Shown: positions 16,666 to 24,161 of the stretch, one piece after another
Layout: each line of letters opens with the position of its first letter
Numbering within the stretch: the stretch's first letter is position 1
Source of the DNA: Phycisphaerae bacterium
Lineage (GTDB): Bacteria > Planctomycetota > Phycisphaerae > Sedimentisphaerales > SG8-4
Assembly: GCA_030603035.1 (NCBI GenBank)
Contig: JAUVYQ010000005.1
Location: 1 to 39,759 of the forward strand
Reading direction: 5' to 3'
DNA: 39,759 nucleotides
The notes under the pieces: model-generated
What the model was told of the DNA's origin: nothing
Seen by the model: the letters and a program-made list of their open reading frames with translations, nothing else
The model's database searches: none
Position numbers and translations under genes: made by a program

Positions 16666-17856
16666 ATGAAAAATATCCCAGTTCGTCTTGCAGTCTTTTG
16701 TGGCTTAGTAGCGCTCGGAGCATGTCAGGCCACAGATTCTCAGACGGAGATTGGTCATGAAAGCAAGTCTTCCCTGAGATATATTCCAGTGAAACACAAA
16801 TCCTTGACCACAATTAAGCGTGGGGAAGATCTAACCGTTTCAGAAGACGGCAAGTGGGCGTGGACATGCACTGGACAAGGTGAAACTGCCATATGCACAT
16901 TCAACGCCTTGACGGGTCAGATTGTTGAACGCTTCGGCAAGCGAGATGCACAACCACAGAACATCCTCTGCCATAGAGATGCATTGTTCGTAATCACAGA
17001 CTCGGGCAGGCGCCCTCGTCCACGATTGATGATTTACGGAATGCAGCCGAAGATGGAATTGCGACGCGATATCCCACTTGACGACTGGCGACTATATCGA
17101 ACGCTCTCTGCCTGTCTAAGCAGCGACGGCGACTCGCTCTGGCTAACATCATCTCCGAACATGTCGTCATTATATGGCCGCGTTGATCCAGCACTGTTCA
17201 GACTGGACGTTGAAAAGGGTTCTCTCCTGCGTATTCTTGGGCCTCCCCCGGACAAGATGAACAGTGAACTATCGCTTAAGTTGCGACCTCCTCTATTTGT
17301 TACTGTGGACGAAGAAACAGGTGTTGTTGTTTCGGATCCATCGCTTCCGGCTCTCAGGGTTTTCCCTAATGCGAAAGAAAAGGAGTCGAAGCAAGTCGAA
17401 CTTGAGTTTGCGCCCAAGGTGCTTCCCCGTCGTATCAAGCGATACCTCCCATTGGTTGCGGACAAGACAGGTGTCGTTATTGATACGACATCTTGGTCCA
17501 TTGTCAGCCGATTTGAGCTTCCAGGGAATCCCTCAGCCGTCTGCGTGGATTCAGGAGGCACTACGACATTTGTAGCCACTGCACGATCCAATAATGTACT
17601 GAAGATCAACATGACGACTGGCGACATACTGGGACAGATTGACCTTTCTCGTCCCGGCGGCAAGCCAGGAATCGCTGATGCTAGCCGGGGTAGGAATGTC
17701 CACGATATCGTCGCGTTACGGTGGGCGGACCACCCCGAGCGCTTGTTGGCGTTGGGTTATGATGGGTATATCTTCATTGTTGTGATACTCGAATCAAAAG
17801 ACGAAAAGAGCACCGAACCAGACGCTCCGGCGGACGCGGACAAGCCGCGCCGCTGA
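16666..17856 (+). CDS. lipoprotein with beta-propeller-like repeats
   Basis: 396 aa. The N-terminus MKNIPVRLAVFCGLVALGAC is a lipoprotein signal with lipobox LGAC (Cys20). The body alternates blade-like strands (LTVSEDGKWAWTCTGQG, LSACLSSDGDSLWLTSS, PSAVCVDSGGTTTFVATARSNNVLKINMTTGDILGQI), as in YVTN/WD-type surface propellers. GAGGAAA precedes the ATG. The last 15 residues (EPDAPADADKPRR) are encoded by the attC-like hairpin at 17812-17870, a feature known for integron cassette genes. Specific function unknown; an envelope-exposed binding protein is the likely class. Confidence 0.75.
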   Translation: MKNIPVRLAVFCGLVALGACQATDSQTEIGHESKSSLRYIPVKHKSLTTIKRGEDLTVSEDGKWAWTCTGQGETAICTFNALTGQIVERFGKRDAQPQNILCHRDALFVITDSGRRPRPRLMIYGMQPKMELRRDIPLDDWRLYRTLSACLSSDGDSLWLTSSPNMSSLYGRVDPALFRLDVEKGSLLRILGPPPDKMNSELSLKLRPPLFVTVDEETGVVVSDPSLPALRVFPNAKEKESKQVELEFAPKVLPRRIKRYLPLVADKTGVVIDTTSWSIVSRFELPGNPSAVCVDSGGTTTFVATARSNNVLKINMTTGDILGQIDLSRPGGKPGIADASRGRNVHDIVALRWADHPERLLALGYDGYIFIVVILESKDEKSTEPDAPADADKPRR

Positions 17857-17870
17857 GCTAAGCGTTATGC
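17812..17870 (+). other. attC-like recombination site, candidate C (best)
   Basis: 59 bp overlapping the lipoprotein 3' end. Left box ACCGAAC (one mismatch to RYYYAAC), stem GCTC, C, GGCGGACGCGG pairing with CCGCGCCGCTGAGC around ACAAG, then TAAGC and right box GTTATGC. Length, the GCTGAGCTAAGCGTTATGC wording and overlap with the stop codon all resemble short attC sites of mobile integrons. Confidence 0.5.
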
Positions 17871-17996
17871 CTCAATCCGTTTGGCAACTTGGAGCGGGCG
17901 ATGTTGTGCGAGGGCAATTAAAGGTGTCCGGCTATATTTCGTTTTTCGTGGACAGGTTAAGAAATACAAGTTATTTTCAAGCAAGGAGAAACAGAT

Positions 17997-18104
17997 ATGG
18001 GCGATAAGGGGAAAAAAGATAAAGGCAAAAGAGAACATCAGAAAAAGGCCCTGCTTAATCCAAAGGAAAAACGGAAATTGAAAAAAGAAAAGAAGAACAA
18101 ATAA
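17997..18104 (+). CDS. small Lys-rich conserved protein
   Basis: 35 aa, beginning MGDKGKKDKGKREHQKK and ending KEKRKLKKEKKNK, with an internal ALLNPKE. AAGGAG lies 9 bp before the ATG. I recall similar MGDKGKKDK... small basic proteins annotated as hypothetical in many bacteria; that is memory, not a search. The charge suggests nucleic-acid or ribosome binding, but no function is established. It overlaps, in another frame, a less credible 66-codon frame that starts at 17881. Confidence 0.65.
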   Translation: MGDKGKKDKGKREHQKKALLNPKEKRKLKKEKKNK

Positions 18105-18426
18105 TTGCCCAGATATGATTGGTGGGCGGTGGGCACCCTACGATTCTTAGGTTATCAGGTGAACAGGAAATCAGGTTGTAGCACCGTAAGGTGTCCTGTG
18201 GAGATACCAGGAATCAGTACATCAGGATTATAGCGATTCTCGATGTTGGATACTGGATACTTGATGTACGATGGAGGTGAATATCGAATATCGAACAAGG
18301 AATTTTGAATGACGAAGTGAGACATAATTGGTGAGGCCGGCTCCGACGAAGCTCCGCCGAGCCAAGCAAGCTGCCACCCTACGCGTTCTCTGACTACTCT
18401 CTGGCTAATTTTTTTGCCTTTTTTTC
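18105..18426. repeat. repeat mosaic
   Basis: No gene. Contains 'ggtgggcaccctac', 'gttatcaggtgaacagg', 'tgttggatactggatacttgatg' and the ATATCGAA family at 18279-18319 (copies at 2174-2211 and 28487-28520). These read as degenerate dispersed units. Confidence 0.6.
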
Positions 18427-18455
18427 TTGACTTTTGTTTGAATTTGTGTTAGAAT
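18427..18455 (+). promoter_or_regulatory. strong sigma-70-type promoter
   Basis: TTGACT (18427-18432), a 17-bp spacer and TAGAAT (18450-18455), preceded by a T-rich stretch. It points into a structured non-coding region, not into a recognised gene; transcription would start near 18462. Confidence 0.65.
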
Positions 18456-18461
18456 ACCTGC

Positions 18462-18640
18462 ATGTTTGTCAGCAGGCAAACGATAAACCGCCCGGAGGCG
18501 CCAGATATAGCGGAGAACCGCACGAATCGTCCCGCACCAAATAGGTTGCTGCCGCCGTGTCCCGCACGAATTGAGTGCGAACTCATGTCTAATTAGTGCG
18601 GGGTAATTTGGTGCTGGACACGCCAAAAATCATTGTTCGT
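18462..18640 (+). ncRNA. candidate structured RNA downstream of the 18427 promoter
   Basis: Nested perfect stems: GCACCAAAT (18534-18542) with ATTTGGTGC (18606-18614), inside it CCCGCAC (18561-18567) with GTGCGGG (18596-18602), and a small TGAG/CTCA hairpin. A competing stem GTGTCC (18557-18562) with GGACAC (18616-18621) would cross the outer stem, giving a pseudoknot or a switch. A CCTGC/GCAGG hairpin is near the 5' end. No T-rich terminator is seen, so the 3' end is arbitrary. It could be a mobile palindromic element instead of an RNA gene. Confidence 0.4.
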
Positions 18641-19100
18641 AAATAGTCTTGGAGCGAAACGGAAAACCCTTAGGGAAATTACCAATCATGAGCATCGAGA
18701 ATCCAACTTTAGTTCACTTTAGGCACTTTAGCTCACTCCTCACTATCGAAGATCCGGCCTTCCTTGGACGGAACGAGTATCAAGAATCCAGTTATTTACG
18801 TGCCTATAAGGCACTACATCTGTCGAGAACGCTCTACAAATCAGCTCTTTTTATGCAAAACAAACCCAATTTGCCGGATGTCCTAATGAACGTAAAGTCT
18901 ATTCATACAGTGGTTTATGAAAATAAATCCAATTGGACACTTGGTGAAAACAAACCCAATCAAACCCAATTTCAAAGGCAAAAAAATGCTGCGGAGTTTG
19001 TCCAGAGGATTTTTGCGAGAGAAAACAGGCAAAGAGGGGCATTGACGTAAATGAGCAGGCCTGATATAATCCACTTTTTGCCGGGGGGGAGTAATTTACA
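18641..19100. repeat. repeat-derived region with spurious open frame
   Basis: An open frame (18649-19050) exists but is built of repeat text: 'ttagttcactttaggcactttagctcac' and several 'aaaacaaacccaatt' units giving peptides such as QNKPN and ENKPNQTQF. Such NKPN peptides are, from memory, frequent spurious ORFs from dispersed repeats in related genomes. I see no protein family and do not call it a gene. Confidence 0.55.
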
Positions 19101-19130
19101 ATTGACAATTTGCGATAGTCAATGTATTAT

Positions 19131-19205
19131 GGTGAAAGTAGCTCAGCTGGTTAGAGCACTGGATTGTGGATCCAGGGGTCGCGGGTTCGAATCCCGTCTT
19201 TCACC
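19131..19205 (+). tRNA. tRNA-His (GTG)
   Basis: Complete cloverleaf: acceptor GTGAAAG/CTTTCAC, D arm GCTC-AGCTGGTTAGA-GCAC, anticodon stem CTGGA/TCCAG with loop TTGTGGA (anticodon GTG), and T arm GCGGG-TTCGAAT-CCCGT. The extra G at 19131 opposite C73 is the G-1:C73 identity pair of tRNA-His. CCA is not encoded. An open frame running through it (VAQLVRALDCGSRGRGFESR) is the familiar artefact of a translated tRNA. Confidence 0.97.
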
Positions 19206-19355
19206 CTTTGCAGGGGGGCCAAACGCCCTTTTTGCGTTTGGGAAGCCTGGAATGTGGCTGGGCGTGGCCAGGCGTGATTGGCGTAAATTACGCTAAATCA
19301 ATGCTCTGGTGTTAGTAAATCCACAAAAAGAATTGTTATTCAGAGAGGAATTGTT

Positions 19356-20213
19356 ATGGGAACGAGAAATTTATTTGTGGTTGTTGTGCTTTTGGTTGTT
19401 GGTTTGTGTGGTTCGGCTGCTCTGGCGTTGGACCCGATGGGGCCTCCGACGGCCGGCCTGAAGACAGGGCAATTTAGCGCCGGGGCTGAGTACTCCGATA
19501 GTCGAATGGATATCGAATTGGAGAATGGTAAGATTATTGATGAGATTTACCAACATGGTGTACTTGCCAACACCACTTCCAGTAAAATCGGTTCTTTCAA
19601 AATCAGAAATTTGAAAATGCACAAAGTTTATGCAAATCTTGGCTATGGAGTCACGGATAACTGGGAGACATTTTTGCGTTTGGGTGGAATGAATACTGAA
19701 TTCAAGGGCGACTTTTTTAGTGATGAAAGCAAAACGTACAACGGTGATACCGGCTTTGCCATCGGTTTTGGTACAAAAGCAACCTTTTACGAAGAGGATA
19801 AGCTGAAATTGGGCGGACTGTTTCAAATGAGCTGGGGTTCATCTGAAGCAAAGCTGAGCGGAACAAACGGAACAGACTGGTCCGAGTCCGTGGAGTTGAA
19901 CATTGTAGAGATGCAAATTGCGGTGGGGCCGACTTACCAGCTTATGAAGAATGTTTCAATTTATGGCGGGCCGTTCTGGCACTTTGTTAACTTTTCTGAC
20001 AGCGATCTGAATGGCAACAGGAGTGTTGATACAGACCCAGCCCAGGACGAGCAGAAGATTAGTAGCGCCTCTTATGATATTGATGATGTCAGCTATTTTG
20101 GCGGCTACATCGGCGCACAAATTGAGATTGCAAAGAATACTTTCTACAGCATTGAATATCAACATACTGCTACTGCAGATGCGATTGGTATGAGCCTTAG
20201 CTGGAGATTTTAG
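19356..20213 (+). CDS. outer-membrane beta-barrel protein
   Basis: 285 aa. Signal peptide MGTRNLFVVVVLLVVGLCGSAALA, probably cut after ALA. The mature part alternates amphipathic strands (FSAGAEYSDSRMDIEL, VYANLGYGVTDNWETFLRLGG, TGFAIGFGTKATFY, LGGLFQMSWGSSEA, IAVGPTYQLMKNVSIYGGPFWHF, YFGGYIGAQIEIAKNTFYSIEYQ) and ends in SLSWRF, the terminal Phe that the BAM complex recognises. It fits an OmpA-like or porin-like barrel of about 12 strands; substrate unknown. GAGAGGAA precedes the ATG. A hairpin terminator follows at 20302-20328. Confidence 0.85.
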   Translation: MGTRNLFVVVVLLVVGLCGSAALALDPMGPPTAGLKTGQFSAGAEYSDSRMDIELENGKIIDEIYQHGVLANTTSSKIGSFKIRNLKMHKVYANLGYGVTDNWETFLRLGGMNTEFKGDFFSDESKTYNGDTGFAIGFGTKATFYEEDKLKLGGLFQMSWGSSEAKLSGTNGTDWSESVELNIVEMQIAVGPTYQLMKNVSIYGGPFWHFVNFSDSDLNGNRSVDTDPAQDEQKISSASYDIDDVSYFGGYIGAQIEIAKNTFYSIEYQHTATADAIGMSLSWRF

Positions 20214-20265
20214 TCGAATCAGTCCTGTGGAAATCGGTGGGGCGGAAAGACGACGACAATAATGA

Positions 20266-20284
20266 ATTCCCGCTGCGCGGGAAT
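20266..20284. repeat. ATTCCCGC palindrome
   Basis: ATTCCCGC TGC GCGGGAAT followed by GA. A relative, ATTCCTGC TTTC GCAGGAATGAC, stands at 26222-26241. Both resemble widely dispersed small palindromes. Confidence 0.6.
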
Positions 20285-20301
20285 GAGATAGTGCGCAGAA
20301 G

Positions 20302-20328
20302 GGGCTGTGAGCTGGAAGCTCACAGCCC
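20302..20328. terminator. bidirectional-type hairpin terminator
   Basis: Perfect 12-bp arms GGGCTGTGAGCT and AGCTCACAGCCC around GGA, between the convergent OMP gene and the PEP-CTERM operon. The T-run is short (TTT), but position and strength argue for termination of both transcripts. Confidence 0.75.
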
Positions 20329-20353
20329 TTTGAATCTCGATGTAAATTGCGTC

Positions 20354-21244
20354 TTATACCCTGGGTTTTCTCAGTAAAGCCAGGCCGCCGAGACCAAGTA
20401 AGGCAATTGTTATCGGCTCAGGGATGGTGGTAGTTAGGTCCCCAATGGTTACCCCATCTGGCATCATCGCAACCTGCAGAATGTCTGAAAAATCGGTTGG
20501 GTCGAGTTCGAAAACCGCACCTGTATTTCCAGACAAGGTCTTACTTCCGTAGAGCTTGTCCCCAAGCCATACGAGCCCAGCATGGTAGTCACCACCCATT
20601 TTGCTCAGACTGCTCGTACTTGGGTCCCAGATGTAATTATCAACAGTATCATAACCCCAGAATGTGTTATTCGTGCTTATATAAAGCTTGTCGTCGGGTC
20701 CCCATGCGATGTCCCCAACAGCAGACCCCCCAACATCTGGAAGGGTACTGTCGAAAATGCGGTTCCCGGTGTTCTTGTCAATCCGATAGAGATTACCTGT
20801 ATTATCACCGAGAAATCCGGGGATGGTTGGGTCATAACTGTTTGTCCTGTCGAGGATCCAAAGCGCGCCGTCGTTACTTGTAGCCGCATTTTCCTCTGAG
20901 ACGTCAGGATTACTGACAGCAGTAGTCTTTATAAAGGTATGCGTACCGGTCAGCGGGTCCCATCTTCCAATGCCTCGTTGTGTTACATTATCTGCATTCC
21001 AGTAGTAGAGAAAGGTGCCATCGAATGCGGCACCGATTGAAGGAAACATCGTTGTGGTGCTGACCGTCGTCACGCTGCCGGTGAGGGGGTTGATTTGGTA
21101 AATGTTGTGATTATCTATGCTCACGGCATACAAATCAGTGGGGAGACCGTCTTCCAGCAAGACAGCGTGGGCGGGTTCGCACAACACGCTGCTGAGAAGT
21201 GTGATTACCAACACTAATGTAAGAATAACCGCTAATTTTTTCAT
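20354..21244 (-). CDS. PEP-CTERM secreted protein with beta-propeller-like repeats
   Basis: 296 aa. Signal peptide (MKKLAVILTLVLVITLLSSVLCEPAHA), then repeats of the form LYAVSIDNHNIYQINPLTGSVTTVS, LYRIDKNTGNRIFDS, LYGSKTLSGNTGAVFELDPTDF that resemble six- or seven-bladed propellers. The C-terminus IPEPITIALLGLGGLALLRK is a PEP-CTERM sorting signal: PEP motif, membrane helix, basic tail, processed by an exosortase that is not in the window. It starts 2 bp after the stop of the 210-aa PEP-CTERM gene, and its AAAGGAG lies within that gene's end, so the two are one operon. Confidence 0.9.
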   Translation of the reverse strand: MKKLAVILTLVLVITLLSSVLCEPAHAVLLEDGLPTDLYAVSIDNHNIYQINPLTGSVTTVSTTTMFPSIGAAFDGTFLYYWNADNVTQRGIGRWDPLTGTHTFIKTTAVSNPDVSEENAATSNDGALWILDRTNSYDPTIPGFLGDNTGNLYRIDKNTGNRIFDSTLPDVGGSAVGDIAWGPDDKLYISTNNTFWGYDTVDNYIWDPSTSSLSKMGGDYHAGLVWLGDKLYGSKTLSGNTGAVFELDPTDFSDILQVAMMPDGVTIGDLTTTIPEPITIALLGLGGLALLRKPRV

Positions 21245-21246
21245 TA

Positions 21247-21879
21247 TTATTTTCTCCTTTCGTTTGTGCGTTTGCGAATCAATACGAGGCTGCCGAGACC
21301 AAGCAGAGTAACTGTGGCCGGCTCGGGGACGGCCGATTCACTTGAGCCGTCAGGCAGTGCAATGATATGAATACCGATGCGCAAGACGCCGGTATTCAAT
21401 TCATCAATCACATCATTAAATGAGCCGCCGGTGAGGTCAAAGGTAACCCGGACCCACTCGCCGTCTGCTGGTGGTGGGTTGATGCCCTTTTGTGGAGGTG
21501 GGTTATCAGCTCCGATGCTGAACTCTTTATCTGCATAAAAACCTATATTTTCGCCGCCCGGCAGGTTGCCTGGACCCGGGAATACCTTGCCAAAGTCAGT
21601 ACCGGGTCCATTTTCTATTTCATCGATGCCCAAAAGTGAGCCATCATCGAAATAAATTCTTGCGATAGAAGAGTCGATAGAGCTTTCGTTGTGAAATGTA
21701 AAGCCAACCCGGTTCGCGGAGACCTCTACAACCTCTACATACAGATTCCACCCGGGGTCGTCATAGTAGTCTCCATTAGTGGTAAAAATCTGGAAGTCGT
21801 AAATAACAGCCTGTAAAGCCACCGTGTGATAAAAGCAGAAGACAAAACTGCAAATGCAAATTATTGAAAATTTTCTCAT
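21247..21879 (-). CDS. PEP-CTERM secreted protein
   Basis: 210 aa. Signal peptide (FSIICICSFVFCFYHTVALQA), a beta-rich middle including VRVTFDLTGGSFNDVIDELNTGVLRIGIHI, and VPEPATVTLLGLGSLVLIRKR at the C-terminus, a textbook PEP-CTERM anchor. AAAGGA precedes the ATG. A stem-loop (21910-21938) separates it from the upstream PEP-CTERM gene; the next gene starts 2 bp downstream. The middle domain is not recognised. Likely a surface or matrix protein. Confidence 0.88.
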   Translation of the reverse strand: MRKFSIICICSFVFCFYHTVALQAVIYDFQIFTTNGDYYDDPGWNLYVEVVEVSANRVGFTFHNESSIDSSIARIYFDDGSLLGIDEIENGPGTDFGKVFPGPGNLPGGENIGFYADKEFSIGADNPPPQKGINPPPADGEWVRVTFDLTGGSFNDVIDELNTGVLRIGIHIIALPDGSSESAVPEPATVTLLGLGSLVLIRKRTNERRK

Positions 21880-21909
21880 TGGAAAATCCTTTGGTTTTTT
21901 ACAGGGTCT

Positions 21910-21938
21910 GAGGTGCGGGGCTTGGCGCCCCGTACCTC
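21910..21938. terminator. stem-loop between PEP-CTERM genes
   Basis: GAGGTGCGGGGC and GCCCCGTACCTC pair at 11 of 12 positions around TTGGC-like loop bases. It follows the 244-aa gene on the minus strand. No U-run is visible, so it may be an attenuator or mRNA-stabilising hairpin that sets the ratio of the flanking genes. Confidence 0.5.
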
Positions 21939-21954
21939 AAATCCTTTGATTACG

Positions 21955-22689
21955 TTACGCTCTGCGCTTTCTGCGGCGGCGAATCAGACTTAAAGAACCG
22001 AGGCCAAGCAGGGCAATCGTCGCCGGCTCAGGAACCACGTTGACGTTGAATGCGGTACCCGAGCTAACTTGTCCTGGGGTGTTGAGTTGAGCACCGATTT
22101 TGAAGCCGATGTCGGTGACGTGTTCGAGATGCTGAACGGTTTGGCTGGTAGTAAATCCAGTACCATTCCACCAAGCAGCGTTACTGAAATCAAGGGTCAG
22201 GGCAACGGTAGAGCCGGCGCCAACCCAGACACCAGTGCCGTCACCGCTTTGGTAGTAGTGGTCTCCCTCTGTCAGATTCCAGGGAGGATCGGTCCAGCCG
22301 GTATTCATGTAGAGCGAAGCCCAGAATGAATCGGTACCAGGGTTTTCAATATACATCCTATAACCAGTGTAGCTGCTAAGGTTGCCACCATTGCCTGTCG
22401 CGGAGACGAGGCCGGCAAGGGGGGTTGGCAGGTCGAAATTATCGCCGATGGTAATGTCAGTCCAACCACTACTGGTCAGGGTGATGTTAAACTGGTATCC
22501 AGGATCACCCGGAATTAAGTCGATTCGGTTGTTTAAATTACCGTTGGTGCCGGCCAAGGTATTTACAAAATTAGTCATATCACTTAACCCAGCATCCTGA
22601 ATTTTCCACAATGTAGCTTGTGCCACGTTAGGTAATGCACACATAATTACTACTACTGCACAAATTGTAATTAACCGTTTCATTTTCAT
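21955..22689 (-). CDS. PEP-CTERM secreted protein
   Basis: 244 aa. Signal peptide MKMKRLITICAVVVIMCALPNVAQA, a beta-sandwich-like middle (YQFNITLTSSGWTDITIGDNFDL, SFWASLYMNTGWTDPPW, VALTLDFSNAAWWNGTGF) and VVPEPATIALLGLGSLSLIRRRRKRR, a canonical PEP-CTERM tail. AAGGA precedes the ATG. Upstream on the same strand lie a 10-bp hairpin (22723-22745), three 26-bp tandem repeats and an array of hairpin modules, an unusually elaborate leader. Function unknown beyond surface export. Confidence 0.9.
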   Translation of the reverse strand: MKMKRLITICAVVVIMCALPNVAQATLWKIQDAGLSDMTNFVNTLAGTNGNLNNRIDLIPGDPGYQFNITLTSSGWTDITIGDNFDLPTPLAGLVSATGNGGNLSSYTGYRMYIENPGTDSFWASLYMNTGWTDPPWNLTEGDHYYQSGDGTGVWVGAGSTVALTLDFSNAAWWNGTGFTTSQTVQHLEHVTDIGFKIGAQLNTPGQVSSGTAFNVNVVPEPATIALLGLGSLSLIRRRRKRRA

Positions 22690-22722
22690 TTTCCTTATCT
22701 TATTGTGTTAATGTTTCTGTTT

Positions 22723-22745
22723 TTGCTGCGGACCATCCGCAGCAA
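22723..22745. promoter_or_regulatory. leader hairpin upstream of PEP-CTERM gene
   Basis: TTGCTGCGGA and TCCGCAGCAA are perfectly complementary around CCA, 34 bp before the 244-aa gene on the minus strand. It is likely within the 5' untranslated region. Confidence 0.55.
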
Positions 22746-22761
22746 CTTTAATTGTTTTCTC

Positions 22762-22840
22762 AATCCGTTGGTTTTGAGTCACTCCCCCAGTCCGTTGGTT
22801 TTAAGTCGCTCCCCAGTCCGTTGGTTTTGAGTCACTCCCC
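22762..22840. repeat. three 26-bp tandem repeats
   Basis: Unit AGTCCGTTGGTTTTGAGTCA plus CTCCCC, copies at about 22762-22788, 22789-22814 and 22815-22840, with only a few substitutions. Position about 75-150 bp before the 244-aa PEP-CTERM gene makes tandem operators possible. Confidence 0.85.
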
Positions 22841-22886
22841 GTTTGATCACCAGGCGGTTTCTTGCATAAGCACCCTCCTTTCCGCC

Positions 22887-23660
22887 GATCACTGGCTGGT
22901 CGGCTATTTTTGTCTGGCCGGTCTTGTTAATGAGTTAATCAAAAGTTTTTTCCCCTTCCGGAAGTCTGACACTGGCCACAAGAGTAATAAACGGGGCCGA
23001 CCCAAGACCGGCCAGTGATCTTCGGCCGACCCCTTCATCGCACGGAATCTGTTACTGCTTATTGCTTATCTTAATCACGGTGATTTTATGCCGTGTTCGT
23101 TCTCCGCCGGGCCTGGCAATCGTTCCCCGCTTCCGCGGGGACAAGCTTTCTTCACTGGCCGATCGTCAAACCCAGCTTGAAGGAGATGAAAGATGAAGAA
23201 GTCTGTTAGCTTCTTTTGGTTTTTCATTATTTATTTACTTGTCAAAAAGACCGTTATCTATCATAATCACACCCATTCTTGCTTTCGCAAGAAAGCATGG
23301 GCGTGCTTGCTTTCGCGCTGGGTTTGCTGTTAGTTTGGGTCAACCACTTCAAACCCAGCGAAGAGGAGGAGAGAGAACGTGTAGTCCTTAGCCTTAATAC
23401 CATTTATCGTAATCACCCCGCTGCTTCGTTTTTGCGAAGCCCCTCGGTTTGCTTCGTAATCCACAGGATGCCTCTCGACAGAAGCAGAGGGGCAAGCAAA
23501 ACGGCGGGGTGCCGGCTTTCTGCCGGGCCTGGAAACCTCGCTTTATGTTAGCTTTCTTCATATCGTTTTTGGTTATCAAGCCCAGCTTGGGGGGAGAAAA
23601 CTCCTCGTGAGCATTTATTTTTATCACGGCTTAACATCGGCCGTGACTGCTCTCAACTAC
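22887..23660. other. array of structurally conserved hairpin modules
   Basis: Repeated ATCAC-opened stems: 22890-23017 (CACTGGC/GCCAGTG), 23076-23095 (CACGG/CCGTG), 23268-23305 (CAC.CCCAT/ATGGG.GTG), 23414-23511 (CACCCCGC/GCGGGGTG) and 23625-23645 (CACGGC/GCCGTG). The middle three are followed by a second stem closed by GCYGGG/CCCAGC (23106-23176, 23316-23360, 23522-23586) and a purine tract (GAAGGAGATGAAAG, GAAGAGGAGGAGAG, GGGGGGAGAAAA). Three of the modules are preceded by TATCNTAATCAC. Stem sequences differ while pairing is kept, which supports a structural role; strand is uncertain. Confidence 0.6.
23193..23333 (+). CDS. doubtful small membrane peptide inside the hairpin array
   Basis: 46 codons beginning MKKSVSFFWFFIIYLLVKK, one hydrophobic helix, with AAGGAG 8 bp before the ATG. 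It runs into the next hairpin module, and its second half (YHNHTHS...LLSRWVCC) is parallel to translations of neighbouring modules (YRNHPAAS...RLSAGPGN), so it may merely reflect module duplication. Offered as a possibility only. Confidence 0.2.
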   Translation: MKKSVSFFWFFIIYLLVKKTVIYHNHTHSCFRKKAWACLLSRWVCC

Positions 23661-23696
23661 ATCCAGCAATGCATCAGTGTGTCGTCATTGAGCCGG

Positions 23697-24161
23697 CTAC
23701 TTTGGGATTTTCTCTTTCTCGACCCGCCTTTCCGAAGGGCTGGTCTCGTAGCGTCTATCCTCAGCGGGAGCTATTGCCTTTATGGAGAGGATGCCTTTGA
23801 GTCCCAGGACATTTGCGACGGTTTGGCGGAAGAGCTCATCGCTGGCGTCATCGTTCAAGACCGCAGAGACGCCAAGACTTCGAGCAGCGATTTCCTGCGC
23901 TCGGTCGCCTGCCCTTACGAAGGCTATGGTTGGAATCTCGGGCTTTACGGCTCTAAGCCGCTTTAGAAACCGGCCGTCCTCCATATCATCGAGGTCCCAC
24001 TTGCTGATAACGCTGTCAACCTTTTCATTTTTCAAAGAGCGAGCAGCCTCGGTTCCGGACTGCATTGTTATCAATCGAATCGGCAATTCCCTCAAAATTT
24101 CGTTTTTGCCATTGCCGTTAAGGCCAACCGTTAACACCGTTGCTTGCACAAGAACAATCAT
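23697..24161 (-). CDS. receiver-domain-like protein
   Basis: 154 aa. The pattern of a CheY-like receiver is visible but drifted: RLITMQSGTEAARSL, VDSVISKWDLDDMEDGRFLKRLRAVKPEIPTIAFVRAGDRAQEIAARSLGVSAVL. The Asp of KWDLDD stands where the phospho-acceptor is expected, but the early acidic pair is missing and the T/K switch residues are not clear, so it may be a pseudo-receiver. No output domain. It lies 0.7 kb from the orphan sigma-54 activator on the same strand, which lacks a receiver; the two could work together (inference). Confidence 0.65.
   Translation of the reverse strand: MIVLVQATVLTVGLNGNGKNEILRELPIRLITMQSGTEAARSLKNEKVDSVISKWDLDDMEDGRFLKRLRAVKPEIPTIAFVRAGDRAQEIAARSLGVSAVLNDDASDELFRQTVANVLGLKGILSIKAIAPAEDRRYETSPSERRVEKEKIPK

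Noticed and set aside
17881..18081. 66-codon open frame
   Set aside because: Overlaps the better supported 35-aa gene in another frame and lacks a ribosome-binding site.
18649..19050. 133-codon open frame
   Set aside because: Built from dispersed repeat phrases (NKPN peptides), no family, no good ribosome-binding site.
19102..19130. TTGACA-17-TATTAT directly before tRNA-His
   Set aside because: The -10 box ends one base before the tRNA, so transcription would begin inside the acceptor stem; the TTGACAATT also belongs to repeat-like text.
19051..19296. Open frame reading VAQLVRALDCGSRGRGFESR
   Set aside because: It is the translation of tRNA-His; this peptide is a classic artefact of tRNA genes.
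22690..22900. Sigma-54 promoter upstream of the PEP-CTERM gene
   Set aside because: No TGGCAC-N5-TTGC or GG-N10-GC pair found on the minus strand.
22762..23660. CRISPR array
   Set aside because: Only three adjacent repeats without spacers, and the hairpin modules are degenerate and unequal; no cas genes.
23279..23966. Two plus-strand frames over the hairpin modules and antisense to the receiver-like gene
   Set aside because: Similarities between them follow module duplication, and the second runs antisense to a better supported gene.
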